From NCBI GenBank assembly GCA_009741485.1, contig CM019216.1, positions 45,087,361 to 45,151,360 of the forward strand: DNA of 64,000 nt. The letters run 5' to 3'. Of this stretch, positions 1 to 40,854 are shown in pieces. The translations under genes and the position numbers were made by a program. The stretch comes from Malurus cyaneus samueli. Lineage: Eukaryota > Chordata > Aves > Passeriformes > Maluridae. Position 1 is the stretch's first letter, and each line of letters starts with the position of its first letter. The notes under the pieces are model-generated. The model was not told the origin of the DNA. It ran no database searches and worked only from the letters and a program-made list of their open reading frames with translations.

Positions 1-28305
<28,305 letters not shown>

Positions 28306-28417
28306 TTTGCCGAGCGGGAGCGGCACAGTGCGCAGGAGCGTCACTGCACAGCTTTCTGAAGTGAAAACAGAGTTTGGAGGGACTCTGCTGTGGGAGGCAG
28401 AAGGCAAACAAGCCCTG

Positions 28418-28425
28418 TGTACATA
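28418..28425 (+). promoter_or_regulatory. Pumilio-type element TGTACATA in DCBLD1 3' UTR
   Basis: Exact match to the UGUANAUA consensus bound by vertebrate PUM1/PUM2, 113 nt after the stop codon. Confidence 0.5.
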
Positions 28426-28570
28426 ATATTGCTGTCTTGCTGGGTTCTGACATCTGAAGAAAGCATATGCTGTTTATCACTGTTTATAGCAAGAGAGATG
28501 TTATCAGTGAAGACTGTACATCTTATTTTCTCTAACTGATCTCAGTGCTCCGTTTGCAATGTGTGCAATT

Positions 28571-28578
28571 TGTACATA
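28571..28578 (+). promoter_or_regulatory. Pumilio-type element TGTACATA in DCBLD1 3' UTR (second)
   Basis: Second exact UGUANAUA match, about 150 nt downstream of the first and of identical sequence. Confidence 0.5.
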
Positions 28579-29735
28579 GCTTTTATTTAAGGAGAATTTC
28601 TTAAGTTTCCTTTTCACCTGGGGGTTTGAAAGAATTGCAGAAATGCCTATTTAAGGAAAACAGTCCTCCTTTTGTGTCTTTATCTTACCTGCTGGTGTAC
28701 TGGCAGCTGTAAATGGTGTATCTTATGGCTGTGTTGATTCATTTCCTTTCCTATGATAACTGAAGATAGGGCTGTAGTTCTTACTGGGAGGATAGAAGTT
28801 AAATTACTCGCTGCATAATGTGCACGAGAGAAGGCAGCTATTTAAATACTGTGCTCAAACACAACTTCCCAGCTGCTTTTTTAGCAGCAATTCTCATATG
28901 CTTGAATTTGATTTAGCATACAAGCTGAGCCTGTCTATCCTGCAATTCACATTAAAAAACAGGTAGAAAGGCTGAAACTGGTTTTGGGTTCAAGCCATGG
29001 TTATCCCCTTACAACAGGAAAAAAAAGCAAGCCAAAAAAACAAACAAAACCAAACACATCCAACACCAGTTAGTCTGGGGGAGTTATTTTGATTCTTTTT
29101 ATTTAGGAAGCATGTGTGTAACCAAAATGTGAATTTACAGCTGAGAATTCAATGCTGTTCAAGCCCTAGCTGATCCTTTTGCTGCTAAACTATAAGGAAA
29201 TTTGTTCCTTGGCACAAAGCAGTAAACTTCCTGAACTCTTCATTTCTCCACTAGGTATTTTTCTGTGTTACAAATTTAGTATAACGTTTCTGTTAGAAGT
29301 ATTTCAACCAAGTAAAACACGGTGTGTGTATGGCTTACTGTTGCAGTTAAATTTGCAAGACAGCAGATGAGCACTGTTGTTTTCAAATAGTTTTTCTTTT
29401 TTGCAGCTAACGTTTCCCTCAGTTCCGTTTTCAGACAAACTTGAAAAAGCATGGGGATGGGTGCAATGTATCGCACAGTAGCTGGCTCCTTTTTCAGCAG
29501 AGGCAGCTTTGGAGCAGAACAGCTTCTGGTCATGACTGGGACCGTCCACTGCCCTTCTACCTCCAGTGCTTGGGGCATTTCTCTGAATTCAAAAGCTTGT
29601 CCTAAAATGTTAAGAAGCGATACACTTCTGTGAAGAAAGAATGGTGCTATAGTTAAAGCACAAGGTTGGGAAACGAGACCAGTAAAACTTGAGCTCTGGG
29701 AAAATCGCTCTTGGAAGGCCCGCCATTTATTTCCT

Positions 29736-29743
29736 TGTACATA
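29736..29743 (+). promoter_or_regulatory. Pumilio-type element TGTACATA in DCBLD1 3' UTR (third)
   Basis: Third exact match (TGTACATAAAT), in the distal third of the 3' UTR. Confidence 0.45.
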
Positions 29744-30153
29744 AATGGGATAATTTGCAAAAGATGCAACAAGGATTATCAGTCTGTTCACGGAGCACTT
29801 TCAGATCTCTGGGTGGAGAGTGCTATCGGAGGACAGACTGGTTGCAGTGACACTGCTCACAAATACTGCTAACTCCAGCCATGCCCGAACTCAGGCGAGC
29901 TCTGAGTGGGTTCTTTGCATCCCCTTGTCTTGCGGCCTCAGGTGGTGCCATTCCCCCACACCGCCGCGCCGTGCATGCGATTCCCGTGCGGAGAAGAAAG
30001 AGTCATGGTAACCTCGTAGCCTTCCTGTGTTTGCTGTCAATACGGTTTCTGTGAAATGTCTAAAACACCTCAGGTCCTGAAGTGAAACAGCAGCAGCCTG
30101 TTTGTTAGACCGAGCTGGGCGGCGTTGTTTACCTTCTGTTGTTTACATGTCTG

Positions 30154-30163
30154 TGTAAATAAA
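30154..30163 (+). terminator. DCBLD1: DCBLD1 poly(A) signal, overlapping a Pumilio-type element
   Basis: The composite TGTAAATAAA holds UGUANAUA at 30154-30161 and the canonical AATAAA at 30158-30163. A UGU-rich upstream stretch and the GT-rich downstream GGTATTTGTAAAT support use as a cleavage signal. It is the only canonical AATAAA I found on the + strand between the stop codon and this point. Confidence 0.75.
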
Positions 30164-30180
30164 GAACACTGGTATTTGTA

Positions 30181-33100
30181 AATCAGCTACCCAGGCCTGC
30201 CACTTCACTCGGTGACTCCATCATCGCTGCACGCCCACTCTCGCCACATACCCCGCAGGGTGAGAAGGAAGTGTTCCTCACGCCCTGCAAAAGTGCCAGT
30301 TGTGCTGCTGCAATTCACAGTCCCAGTGTGACAGGCTAAAAAAAGATTCTCTCCATGCCCCATTTAGCCCAGATTTTCTGTCCATAAGCTCCATAAGAGA
30401 AGAAGAACCCACAAACTCTTGTGTCAAATCCCGCTGCTGGATCATATGAATGAGGAAGGGATGGGGATGCCCTCCTGATGAGCCTGAAACCAGTCCTCTG
30501 CCCACACAACTAATTACCCTGACTTGTCACTTGACAAACAAACCAGTAATTAGGCCTCCTCCCTACCTAATGAGGCAAGTAAATAACTCAGCAATGCAAG
30601 GGGACCAGGCAGCAGATGACACGACTTGTATTATAATGAACTTTTTGCATGCTTCTGCCACATGGTTGGCACATCTGCATTATGCTGCAAGTGTCAAAGG
30701 CTTCTTGGCAGCATCTGTCCATTTCTCCTGTCACTCAAATCCATCTAAACACAGCTGATTTAACCTAATGGAAAGTTTGGTCTCTGTATCTTGCCTTCAT
30801 CCCCACTCTCCTCAAATAAAACCCCAACAAACCTTCAAAGGCAGCTTAAAATAGATCCCCCATCATATTCAGCATCCCTTCACAGCAGCTTGGCGCTCAT
30901 AGGGACAGAGGCAGCACAAATCCTGGTCACTGCCATGGTGCTCCACGGTTCACATCTGAGTGAGTCCTGAGCATGGTTAACACTGAAAGCATTGGGTCTC
31001 CACCTTGGCCTAGGAAATTTTTAGCAACCTTAGCAGCAGATATGGTCTGACTTCCTACCTTAGGTCTCTCTATCCTGATTGTGATGGAGATACAAAATCC
31101 TGGTGTAGGAATGAAAGTGGATTGCCTGAATCTAACCAGTGCTAGTGCTCATCCCCGTGTCCATCCTCTGAATGGATTTTTATGTACTCACACATCAAAC
31201 TCCAGCTTATCTACATCAGCCTGTCCTCACTGCCAAAGCCAGACACGGGTACAACACAGGCAGCCTTATCACAGATTTAAAAACCTTTGTTCTACAGTGA
31301 AGGCTAGAGTATGCACCATTTTGGGATATTTCCGTACTCAGAAGGCCTGTTAGCTCTGGATCTCTCTCCAGCATCTCTAGACAATATGTGAGAGTAGAGT
31401 CTGATCCTCTGGTCAACGGAGACTTTCAGTGGTGTTTTGGTACCAAACTTCTACCCCGAGCAGGCACTCCCCGTGGGCTGGACCAGTAAAGCCAAGTCAG
31501 AGTCCACAGGAAGGTTAAATATTAACTGCTCCTGGCACTAAGGACCTTCCTGTCCCATTGCCATTGACAGCGTCTCTGGCTTTTCTGGGAACAGGGGCAG
31601 CACTAACTGCACGTGTCTGACCAAGGGAACTGAAGGAGGTGGCTCATGAGGTAAGAAAACATAAAAAATTGTGTCAGCTACCTGCAACGGAAACAAAAAA
31701 TTGAAGCATTCATTTCCGGCTAGTGCCTTATATTAAAAACACAAAAAAATCACTAAAAACAACTACAACAAATGTTCCAAAAATACCATAGGAAAACCAC
31801 AAATATTCTTTGCTCTCACCTCCTCTGACTGGCAAATAGATCACAAATTCTTATTTCTTCTATCAATAAATCTTATTTCTTATCTCTTCTACCTTTCTAA
31901 TGCTCAATACAAAAGCAATTTTTCCTATCAAGTCTAATTCTAAAGAGTATTTCTCTATTTCTTTTAGTTGCTGAACATCAGATATTAAACCCTACCTTAG
32001 TACCTACCACTATCTTTACATCCAACAGGCAATAGATTAAAATTAGCCCTGGATAGGAATTAGGATTTCCTGGCTCGGAGTATGTCCTGCTTGGAGCATC
32101 ACCTGCTCTCTTTTTATGATCTTTCTCTGGATCAACAGCCTGGCTTCACCTTCCTCTCCAGACACCATCCATAGGAAGGGTTCAAGCAGCTCAGTAGCAC
32201 ATTCTCACAGCAGTCTGCAGAGCTGGGGGCAGGCAGGGAAAGCCCTCAGGGTGGTCTGCGCCCCTGGCATCTGATGAGTATTGCGAACATTGAGCGAAAA
32301 TGGCAGCAGTCACAGCAGTGTCTCTAGCACCTGTGTGTAAGTGACAGATCCCTGCCTCCTTATTTAAAAAAAAAACATGCAGGAGGTTGGATTCCAATCC
32401 TTAGAAGCAGTTTGTGAATCCCATGGCTGGTCTGCATTATTGGCATGGCTAAAACCTGGGAACATTTAGATTTCAATATACAGACTTCCTTCAGATTTTT
32501 CCCACTGACTGGCAGGAAACTGGCAGCTCTTCACTCCATGGGCAGATTTTAGAGGAACCCTGTTTCAGGCATAAAATATTCCTTACACAGGATGGGAATA
32601 TGAGGCTGTAGGTCCCATTACAGGAGCAGATGCCTAACTGAGCTTACCTGTTTGGTGGATTGCTATCATTAAAACAAAAAGTGAAAAAATTAAGACTTCT
32701 ATGAAGGGGGGTCTGTGGTCTCACAACAGTCCTGAAGGATCAGATGCCTGCTGAAAAGTTAACCTTATAGAAATTCATCTTTATTGTTCTGTCTACCCTC
32801 TCTCCAAAACCAAGTTAGGTTTGCTCAGCAATTGGGAATTTTAAAGGCTTTCCGTAGCCCTTAATCAGGCCAGACCCGAGGAATGACAAGGTTTTGTTGA
32901 TGCATTCCTTTTTCCTTATTATTTTCCATAATAAAAATTGTGTGCTGCCCTTTTCTTTCCAATGTCAGCTATGATGTAAGTTTGTACTGACCTCCAACCT
33001 CCACCGTGATTAGGACAGTGTGAAAGCAGAATTTACCATTTCATTTGAAACTCATCAGTGTTGTTGATACCTACACTGAAAATTACCCTGCCACTGCTGT

Positions 33101-36100
33101 GTGGGGTTAACAGGACTAACATTGCAATGTCTAACAATTATTGAAGACAGAGTAAGTTTCACTTATTTAAAAAGAAGGTGCCATTTTTGCACAATCAGTT
33201 TCAAACTTAAAATAGAAACCTCTCCTGAGGGCTTCCTTTTTTTGAAGCCCCCCTCCTCCCCCCGGTACAGTCCTACAATCCATTAAGGACACGCGACAAG
33301 GAGTCAGATAAAGTATTTCTAAACTAGATAAAGACAAGAGAGAAGACATCCTTAGATGGAGAAAACTCATTCTATCCGTGATAAGGAGGATGCCTCATAT
33401 CTGACTTTCTGTGCTATCTCATTGTATAGTCTGGACATGAGAGTTTGGAGATTTTTCATTCAAACTTCACTGATTTGTTTAGGCTTTGCCTCACATTAAG
33501 GGGCTGTAAGTCCAGAAAAACCTTTGCCATCTACAGTAGGCAAAGGTTATTCACTAACCTCTTGTCCTGGGCTGGGTTAATTCATTACTGACTCAGACAC
33601 TCACAAGAAGCTACTGCTCTGCCATGTGACATTTAGGAGATTGTCATCCTGTTAAATTTTTGTGCAGTCACAAGTACAAAAAGAGAAATCCAGGAACGGG
33701 ACAAAAGCACAATCTATTTTTTTTAACCTGTGTGTTAAAGCACAACCTAATTTTTCACCATAGCAAAACATGTAAGTCAACAAATATGATATAGTAGTGT
33801 TACCAAGGCTTTTGTGCCCTGAATAATCATCCTGAACAGACCTCAAGAATCCATAATTTTGACTAGACACAATATTTTTAACAGACTTTACTGGAAAAGC
33901 TCCCCAAATGCATTAATAATCTGCATTATTGGTTAACCCAAAGAGAAACAGTACCCTGAATACCCAGCATTTCCTCCTACTAAATCTGAGCTACCAAAAA
34001 GAGTGAGAAAATGTACAAACATAACAAATTATTTAAAGCTTGTAACATTCTCTCACCCAGATCAGATGACAATAGACAATAATAGACTTTAAAAACACAT
34101 GTACATTTCCTACTAGAAGGCAGGCAAAAAGGTGGGGAGAGAGCCAAAATTCTAGGCTTAAAAGAAACACCAAGAAGAATTTAAAACAATACAGATACAC
34201 ACAGCAATGGCTGATGCCTGACCCACTACAGGGAGCTTATCAGGAGTCCTCCTCCATGAGGAGTGGCAGATAGTAGAGAAGATGGTGATGCTTGCCATAA
34301 AATAAGCGAGAAAAGACACAGAAAGACAGTAATATTACCCTCCACCCAGCCTCTGGTCTGAACAACTTAAGCCCCTGAGCACATACTCAAAACCAGTCTT
34401 TACAAATGTGTTTTGTGCACATTAATTTCTCTGGCCCAGGCAAATACCATTTCACAGATGGGTGAACTGAGATAGACAGATATGCTGCCACCTGTCCAGA
34501 GCTGTAGCAACAAATCAAACCTATCCAAAAATGTAAAGGCCTCTGAAAACACCAACCACAAACCTGTGAAAAGTCCTCTGTCGTGCAGGGAAAGACAGGG
34601 GCGATAAAGACTAAGATGAGCTAGCAGACCTCACTTGAAGAGGCAGCTTTTCTTCACATCTATGGCTAAGCTTTTTATCCTTAAGTGACACCATCTGTTC
34701 TGACAGACAGTTTTATAAAATTTGAATAAGGTGACCTGGATAAAGCATGCCTGTTATATAGAAATGCCAGTGTCATACGTGGATGTGGAAAGGTTGTGGA
34801 TGGTTCATGCACCTTCTCTTCCACACCTATCCAAGCACTTTCAGCATCTCATCATAAAAGGCCGCACAAGCCTATTTTGACATCCCACAACACGAAGCAA
34901 GCTGTGCTTTTGATAATAATGCTGCCATAGGTTTTATACTATCTTACAAAGACCTTGCAGATGGCGTTCATACTCCTTTAAGGTAAATATTTAATGTATA
35001 TGGGTAACTTCTTAACATATGAAATTATGGTCCATCCTCCCCCCTTTATAGTACAACCAGCACTGAGGGCATAAATATGTCTCTGAACATTTTGCTGACA
35101 GGTCTACTGGTCACCTGGTTAATGACAAAAAGCAAGGGCTGGAGACTGGACTATCATATGGTGGTCACTGGAAGCCAACACCAGTAGAGAAAAGATGATA
35201 GTGGGTCAATGTAAACTGACCTTCCATGGTCACCAACCAAAAGGCTGAAACTGGCCTAGAGCAAAACACAATTGTCATCTCCTTTTTCCCCCTTCTCCTC
35301 ACCAGTTTGACATGACCATGGGCAGTCTCTGCTCCAGCACTGATTCCAGGAATGGGACAAGGCTGGTGCTGTATCATGATTGAAGGGCACAAGTAAAGTG
35401 GTGGCAGGAGTATTTACAAACCTACCTGGTATTTCATTTCATGTTTTATCAGTGCATTTGGTCCCTTCTTTTGGGAAGTCTTAACCCACCCACAAACAGA
35501 GATAAAAAATTTCACTGCTTGTCTCTGAGCTTGTAAGCCAGCAGAGCACTCATTTTTTAAAGTAATTGATGGGGATATTCAAGTGCTTTTTAGCAAGCCA
35601 TGAATGCAGAGCTATATGGAATTATACATGTCTGTGTTTATGTGTGCTTGTACACATGCTCCACTGAAATATAGAGATGACAATTTTTAACTTTTAGGAT
35701 GTGCCATCTGCAAACTACTTGCTACAGGATGTCCATTAGACTGGATCTTCATTATTTTAAGATTACGTGTTACTAGCAATAATTCCAATGAATAAAGTTT
35801 TTCTGGTTTTTTTTAAGTTCAAAACCCCAACCAACCAACCAAACCACAAAGAAAATGAACAACCGACCCACGAAACAATAGACTGCTTCTCTGAGGCTCG
35901 TTAATGCTGAAGATTGGAAGGAAGCTGCTGCCCCCTCTTGGCATCATAGCCAAATGCAAATACTTTGCACGAAAAACGAGGATTCTGGTCACAAATTGCA
36001 ACTACTAAGTAATAAACAAGTTTGGGTGTGGAAAACAGCATAAAACTGATACAGCCCCGAGTAGACTTGCCTACTTACCCAGACCACTCAAGACAACCCC

Positions 36101-39100
36101 ACTACTTCAGTAAGATGTGGGGGTCATAATGCATAGAACTGCCATGTCTTTCATTTTAAAATAAACTATGTGACCTGGATTTAAAATAGCACTTAAAATA
36201 ATATTTAAAGGAGCACCCCAATTATACTGACTTCCTGAATTCTCTTATAACACCCCACATCTCTCACAAATTAGGAGAACACCTGAACTGCCACACTGGG
36301 TAAGAAAAGAAGATAAAATAAACAAGTAAGCCTGCAGTAGCACTCAATTGACAGCTATATAGAAATTCCCATTTATCATACATAAAAAGTGAATTCCTCA
36401 GTTCCAAGCCCAAACTTGACACCCTCAGAAGCAGAAGGTACCCACTGCAGGGTTTAAATCAAAGTGCCCATAGGGAATCCCTTCTCAGAAGCAGACTACC
36501 ATGAAGATTAAAAACTAAACCAGGAGGAACTGGGGCATTTATGGACATAATTCAAAGGTTTCACTTCTACAAGAGGATCAGCATGGGCAGCTTATAGCAA
36601 CCTTCTTCCCCTACCTTTAGCTGAAGAAGAGTCAACAGCAGCAAACTCTCTATAGGTTGTTCCAGCAGGAATTGAACAGGGACACCTCATTTCTTATTGG
36701 AAGGAAAAGCATTCAAGGCAAGGACATTTCCAGCAGTGTAAGCTCAGTGGACCAAATATGTAACTATTCCAGTTCAGCAGCTTGACTGTTAATGCTTCCA
36801 TTTCCCTAAAGAAATTGATGACAGACAGAAACACTTGGACAACAGCAAGTAAAATAACATTAGAAAAAATATTTTCATGGGAATCTGACGTATCATTTGA
36901 CAGAAGTAGTATCTATGCAAATATTTAGACAGTTCATAGGTAAATTAAGATTTAATCAACAAGATTTACAGAGATTTACAGACATCTTTGAAAACTTGTA
37001 GCTTTAACAGAGAAGTTACCAGCTGTCTCCCAAGAACCCCTGACTTCCACCACTACAGGCAATCAAAACATGTCTGTGAATGCCTGTACTTTCACTTGTT
37101 TTTACATTTTCCTAATCTCCTGACTGAGACCCAGCCATTGAAAACCAGGCAGCAGAGAGCTGATGGGGGTGGAAAGCTGGGGAGCCAGCTAAGGCTGCAG
37201 TGCTTTTGCATTACAAAAAGAAAATCTGAAGAAACACAGAGTACCAAAAACTCAGCAAGGGAATTGTGATCATTATTTCCAGTAGAAAGTTAAAAACTGT
37301 AACCAGCTTTCCTGGGATCAACAGATGGACTTCGAGAACACACCTCTCACAGAGAGGCTCCTGCAGAGCCTTCAAAACATGGGCAGCTCCAACACTTACC
37401 TGGCTAAAGCTGGGAAATACAAGCCTCGGCACACGAAGCAGGCGGCTGACAGACACCAGACAATTCTGACGGCAGATTGAATCAAACACTTGTACAGACT
37501 GTGGAAATTTTACCAAGGGGATTAAATTTTTCACCTAGGAATAAAAAAATCCTCGAAAAATACTGCTTGGTCTTTTTCAACCATTTGGTTTAGAAACACT
37601 GTTTCCTGCACAGGGGTGGGCATCAGCAGCAGATTCCAGAATACATCTGTAGGAAGGGAACATCAGGCAAACACAGCTAAGACAAAGTTACTCTGAAGCA
37701 TTAAAAGCAACAGCTTTCTCGATGAGGAAAGAAAATCCTAAGAAACTATTTCTCCTTTAGAGTCAGCATGTTTTCCACATCTCAACTCCTTGGCTCCCTT
37801 CCAACCATGAAACTTCTTTAATTGGGAACTGCACCATGTTGGAAAAGACATACTGGACAAGGCGATAATATTTTTAAATTATTGTAGTGTAAGTTCAAGC
37901 TTATAAAGGCAAGTTTGTAATAGGTTGGCCTATTTTTTTTCAGGCCACTGAGCTGAGGTTTTAACCATCAAAAACAGACTTCTTACACCTATCCTAAGTC
38001 AGGATACATTTCTCTGTGCCACCTGTGGATCTCTGGAAAAAGAAATGCAGTCATTAGGAGCAGCCATTCAGCTCGTTCAGCAGGACACTCGGACACAAAG
38101 AAATTTTGAATGCTCTTCTTTGACCTCAGGTGACATAAAGAAATAATTTTGTTTCTCCTCTTTCGACCTTTTGTCATCTTCATTCATATCTGCCTCTACT
38201 CCTCTGCTTGTTTCAAAACAACTCAAGCAAGATTTGTCTCCCTTCCCTCTTCCTTCCATCTGCTGAAGTCACCCGTATCTAAACACTTCTAAAAATTTTA
38301 GAGCTAAAAAATAAATAGTTAACAGCTCCAGCCCTCACCAATTGTACATTCTACATCTTTTCAACCAACATGACTCAGCCTTGTCTATTGAGACAGTTCC
38401 TACGCTCACAGTTTTCTGCCCTCTGCTTACACACTCCCAATAAATCCTGAAGTACTACCATAATTAAACTACTACCAGTTACCACGCCATTGCCTTTCAT
38501 TTCAGCTCTGCTCATTCAGATCAATTCGATGCTTTAGGGCAAGACAACCACTCAACTATAGGTAAGAGAATATTTCTTTTAAAATACAATTTAAAACGCA
38601 AAACACTCAATCTGAACCAAAAGACTTTAGTATCAGGACTAGAAGTAGTAACTTAAAGATAACTGTTTTGTAACTTCAGTGGAAAACTCTGAGTATTTCA
38701 CAATGCATGGAAAACAAAGATAACCCCAATCAAAAAAACCAAAAAAAAAGAAAAAAAGAAAAAGATAAAGGGCAGTTTCCACGACTATGCCCAAATGACT
38801 TAACCCTTTGACAGGTCTGGGTCTTTACAGCTCTTCCTAGTCAAGGGCTTCAGAATATTTACGGTATTATTATACAATCAGACACTGCAATTCTTTTTTT
38901 TCTTTTTTGGAAAAAACATTCAGCCGAAAATGCATCTCAGTGAAATTTGGGGCAGGTCCTGTAGCTCTGTCTTTTAAAAAAGGTAATTTGCTCTTAACTA
39001 TTGCTGGCCAAGACCGGATAAGAGTCAAACTTCACATTATGTTGTTTTGGTTTCCCCAGATTAGCTTTTTGCCCTGGTGTGGACTGCATGCTTAACAGAT

Positions 39101-39204
39101 AAAGAACATATATAGGGTTGGGTCTTACTTATCTATAAAAAGAGAAGAAAATGAAATGCAACTCTGAATTAGGTGCAGAAATCACTGCAATGCAGAAGAG
39201 TATA
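30181..39204. other. Intergenic region between convergent DCBLD1 and GOPC
   Basis: About 9 kb without a supportable gene. Open frames here are under about 110 codons, lack domains and have no splice-supported context. By eye the + strand becomes A- and C-rich from about 30.2 kb on, like the GOPC region and unlike the DCBLD1 region. Short low-complexity pieces include a C-run near 33248-33263 and CCAACCAACCAACCAAACC near 35830. GOPC or DCBLD1 read-through transcripts could extend into it. Confidence 0.65.
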
Positions 39205-39214
39205 TTTATTTACA
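39205..39214 (-). terminator. GOPC: Candidate distal GOPC poly(A) signal with overlapping Pumilio-type element
   Basis: On the minus strand the sequence is TGTAAATAAA: UGUANAUA at 39214-39207 and AATAAA at 39210-39205. This would give a 3' UTR of about 3.2 kb, in the size range of mammalian GOPC transcripts. Other AATAAA hexamers on the minus strand lie at 39466-39461, 39638-39633, 40680-40675, 42195-42190 and 42413-42408, so the used site cannot be settled from sequence. Confidence 0.4.
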
Positions 39215-40674
39215 GGCTAATAAAAATATATTATATTCAGCTTAGCTAGGTGTATACATTTTTTGCAAAATGTTCCATCTGCTACAGAAATGAGAGTAAT
39301 CCATGATGTAATTATTTTTGGACAAATACAATAAATACCTGAATGTTTTTCAATACAACTGTGGATTAACATATATTGAGACAGATACAAACCCTCTTCA
39401 CTGCCAAGAAATACACTTCTACAAAGGAAATACTACATACAGCCTTTGATCAGAGTTAAATTTATTGCCATAAAGCACTTTCCTTATCTTACATGCTTTT
39501 AATTAACATTGGTCCCAGATGCCAACAAACACTGTCCACCTTTAGCTTAAAATACAATTGTCTTACTGAAGATTTTAATAGGCAAGGAATTATATACCAA
39601 AAAAAATTGCAAAATTATCTTTAGAATATTATTTTATTTTTTTTAAGTAAAAATATATATACACACGCAAGTAAACCGTTTTACACTTTAAAAAATAAAA
39701 ATGAAGTCTGAACACTGACTTTTCTCAGAAAGTCTTCCAAGTCTAACTCATTCAACCTCTGGGAATCAGCAGGACTGAGCCTTCCAGTTACTGACAAAGG
39801 GGAGAATACACATTTGTCTACTGAATCTGGAAATCCCAACTTGCAAAACTTTTCTCAGTTTAAATATTAATCTCTAAGCATCTCAGTATGATTACAAATA
39901 ACCACTATGTTAAGTTAGCTGCTAAGAAGTACAGCTTAGTGGAGACAGACTGTAGTGTCTGAGCAAAATTCTCCCTTTCAGGGCTTCCTAAACAAAGATT
40001 ATAAAAACTGCTGGGAAGGAAATCTGTTGATAACTTACTGCTACCTGATATGTCAAGTCCCAGTCATTTTCCTCAGCAATTGTTCCTTCTGTTGATCTCA
40101 TATAGAGATAAAAATAAACAAGGTGAAAGCCGGGAAAAAGGTCCAGCAGATGAAGAAGAGAGCACAGCATCATGTGAAACTGGCAAACGAGGAATGTCAG
40201 GAAAATAAGTCTAGAAACATTCTTCCACTTCAGGCTAAAACTGATCAAATGCATTAAACAGAAAATAGAGTGTGCCAAGAAGTAAGGAATTAAAAATAAA
40301 TTAAAAATTTCACCTTTCCCTCAAATAAAGGGAAACTGTACAGGCAAATTGAATGCCTTTTAAAAAAAGTTACAAGACTAGTTGGACAAATCTAATTTCT
40401 TACAGCTGCAGGAAGTTTTCACATAGCAATGATTTTCAGGACAAGATGACCACAGTTAGCTTTGAACTATCCCTTCCTGACAGAGAGGACATTGAGCATT
40501 CCAGGCCACAGACAGTTTCGGAGTGCACTCTGACTGTGTAGCTGTGGGAAAAATACAAATCCGCAAAAGTTCTGGCAGTGGATTCATCTGCTAACACACA
40601 GCCAATGTGTCCTCAAGTTTCTGAAGCTTCAGAAAAAGAAACATGCCTGGGGACTTGTTTCTTCTTCACACAGC

Positions 40675-40680
40675 TTTATT
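40675..40680 (-). terminator. GOPC: Candidate proximal GOPC poly(A) signal
   Basis: The minus strand reads AAAAATAAAGCTGTGTG, a canonical AATAAA immediately followed by a GT-rich element. It would give a 3' UTR of about 1.8 kb. Confidence 0.4.
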
Positions 40681-40818
40681 TTTAAATACTAGTTTCTGTT
40701 CGGTGAAAACTGTACAGCCTTGACTATTTTAAAAACCTTCAACAGTATGCTGTATGACAAACACTAGTATAAAAAATGAACCAAATAATGTTACTCCACT
40801 GAGTACGTGGAACTCATG

Positions 40819-40854
40819 CACACACACACACACACATACACACACACACACACA
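40819..40854. repeat. CA/GT dinucleotide microsatellite
   Basis: About 18 CA units with one CATA interruption. On the GOPC transcript it reads as a GU tract. It also creates a spurious minus-strand open frame with alternating Cys and Val. Confidence 0.97.

Larger units (their letters stand above)
28306..30180 (+). other. DCBLD1: DCBLD1 3' untranslated region (3' end approximate)
   Basis: The sequence from the stop to the AATAAA at 30158-30163, with a GT-rich stretch after it (GGTATTTGTAAATC), makes a plausible 1.9 kb 3' UTR. It contains four matches to the Pumilio core UGUANAUA (28418-28425, 28571-28578, 29736-29743, 30154-30161). A weaker upstream ATTAAA at 28951-28956, also followed by GT-rich sequence, could make a shorter form. 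A 171-codon minus-strand open frame inside (29276-29791) shows no domain and is probably chance. Confidence 0.75.

Noticed and set aside
29276..29791. 171-codon minus-strand open frame in the DCBLD1 3' UTR
   Set aside because: No recognisable domain, no promoter or poly(A) context, and ordinary non-coding composition; length alone is compatible with chance.
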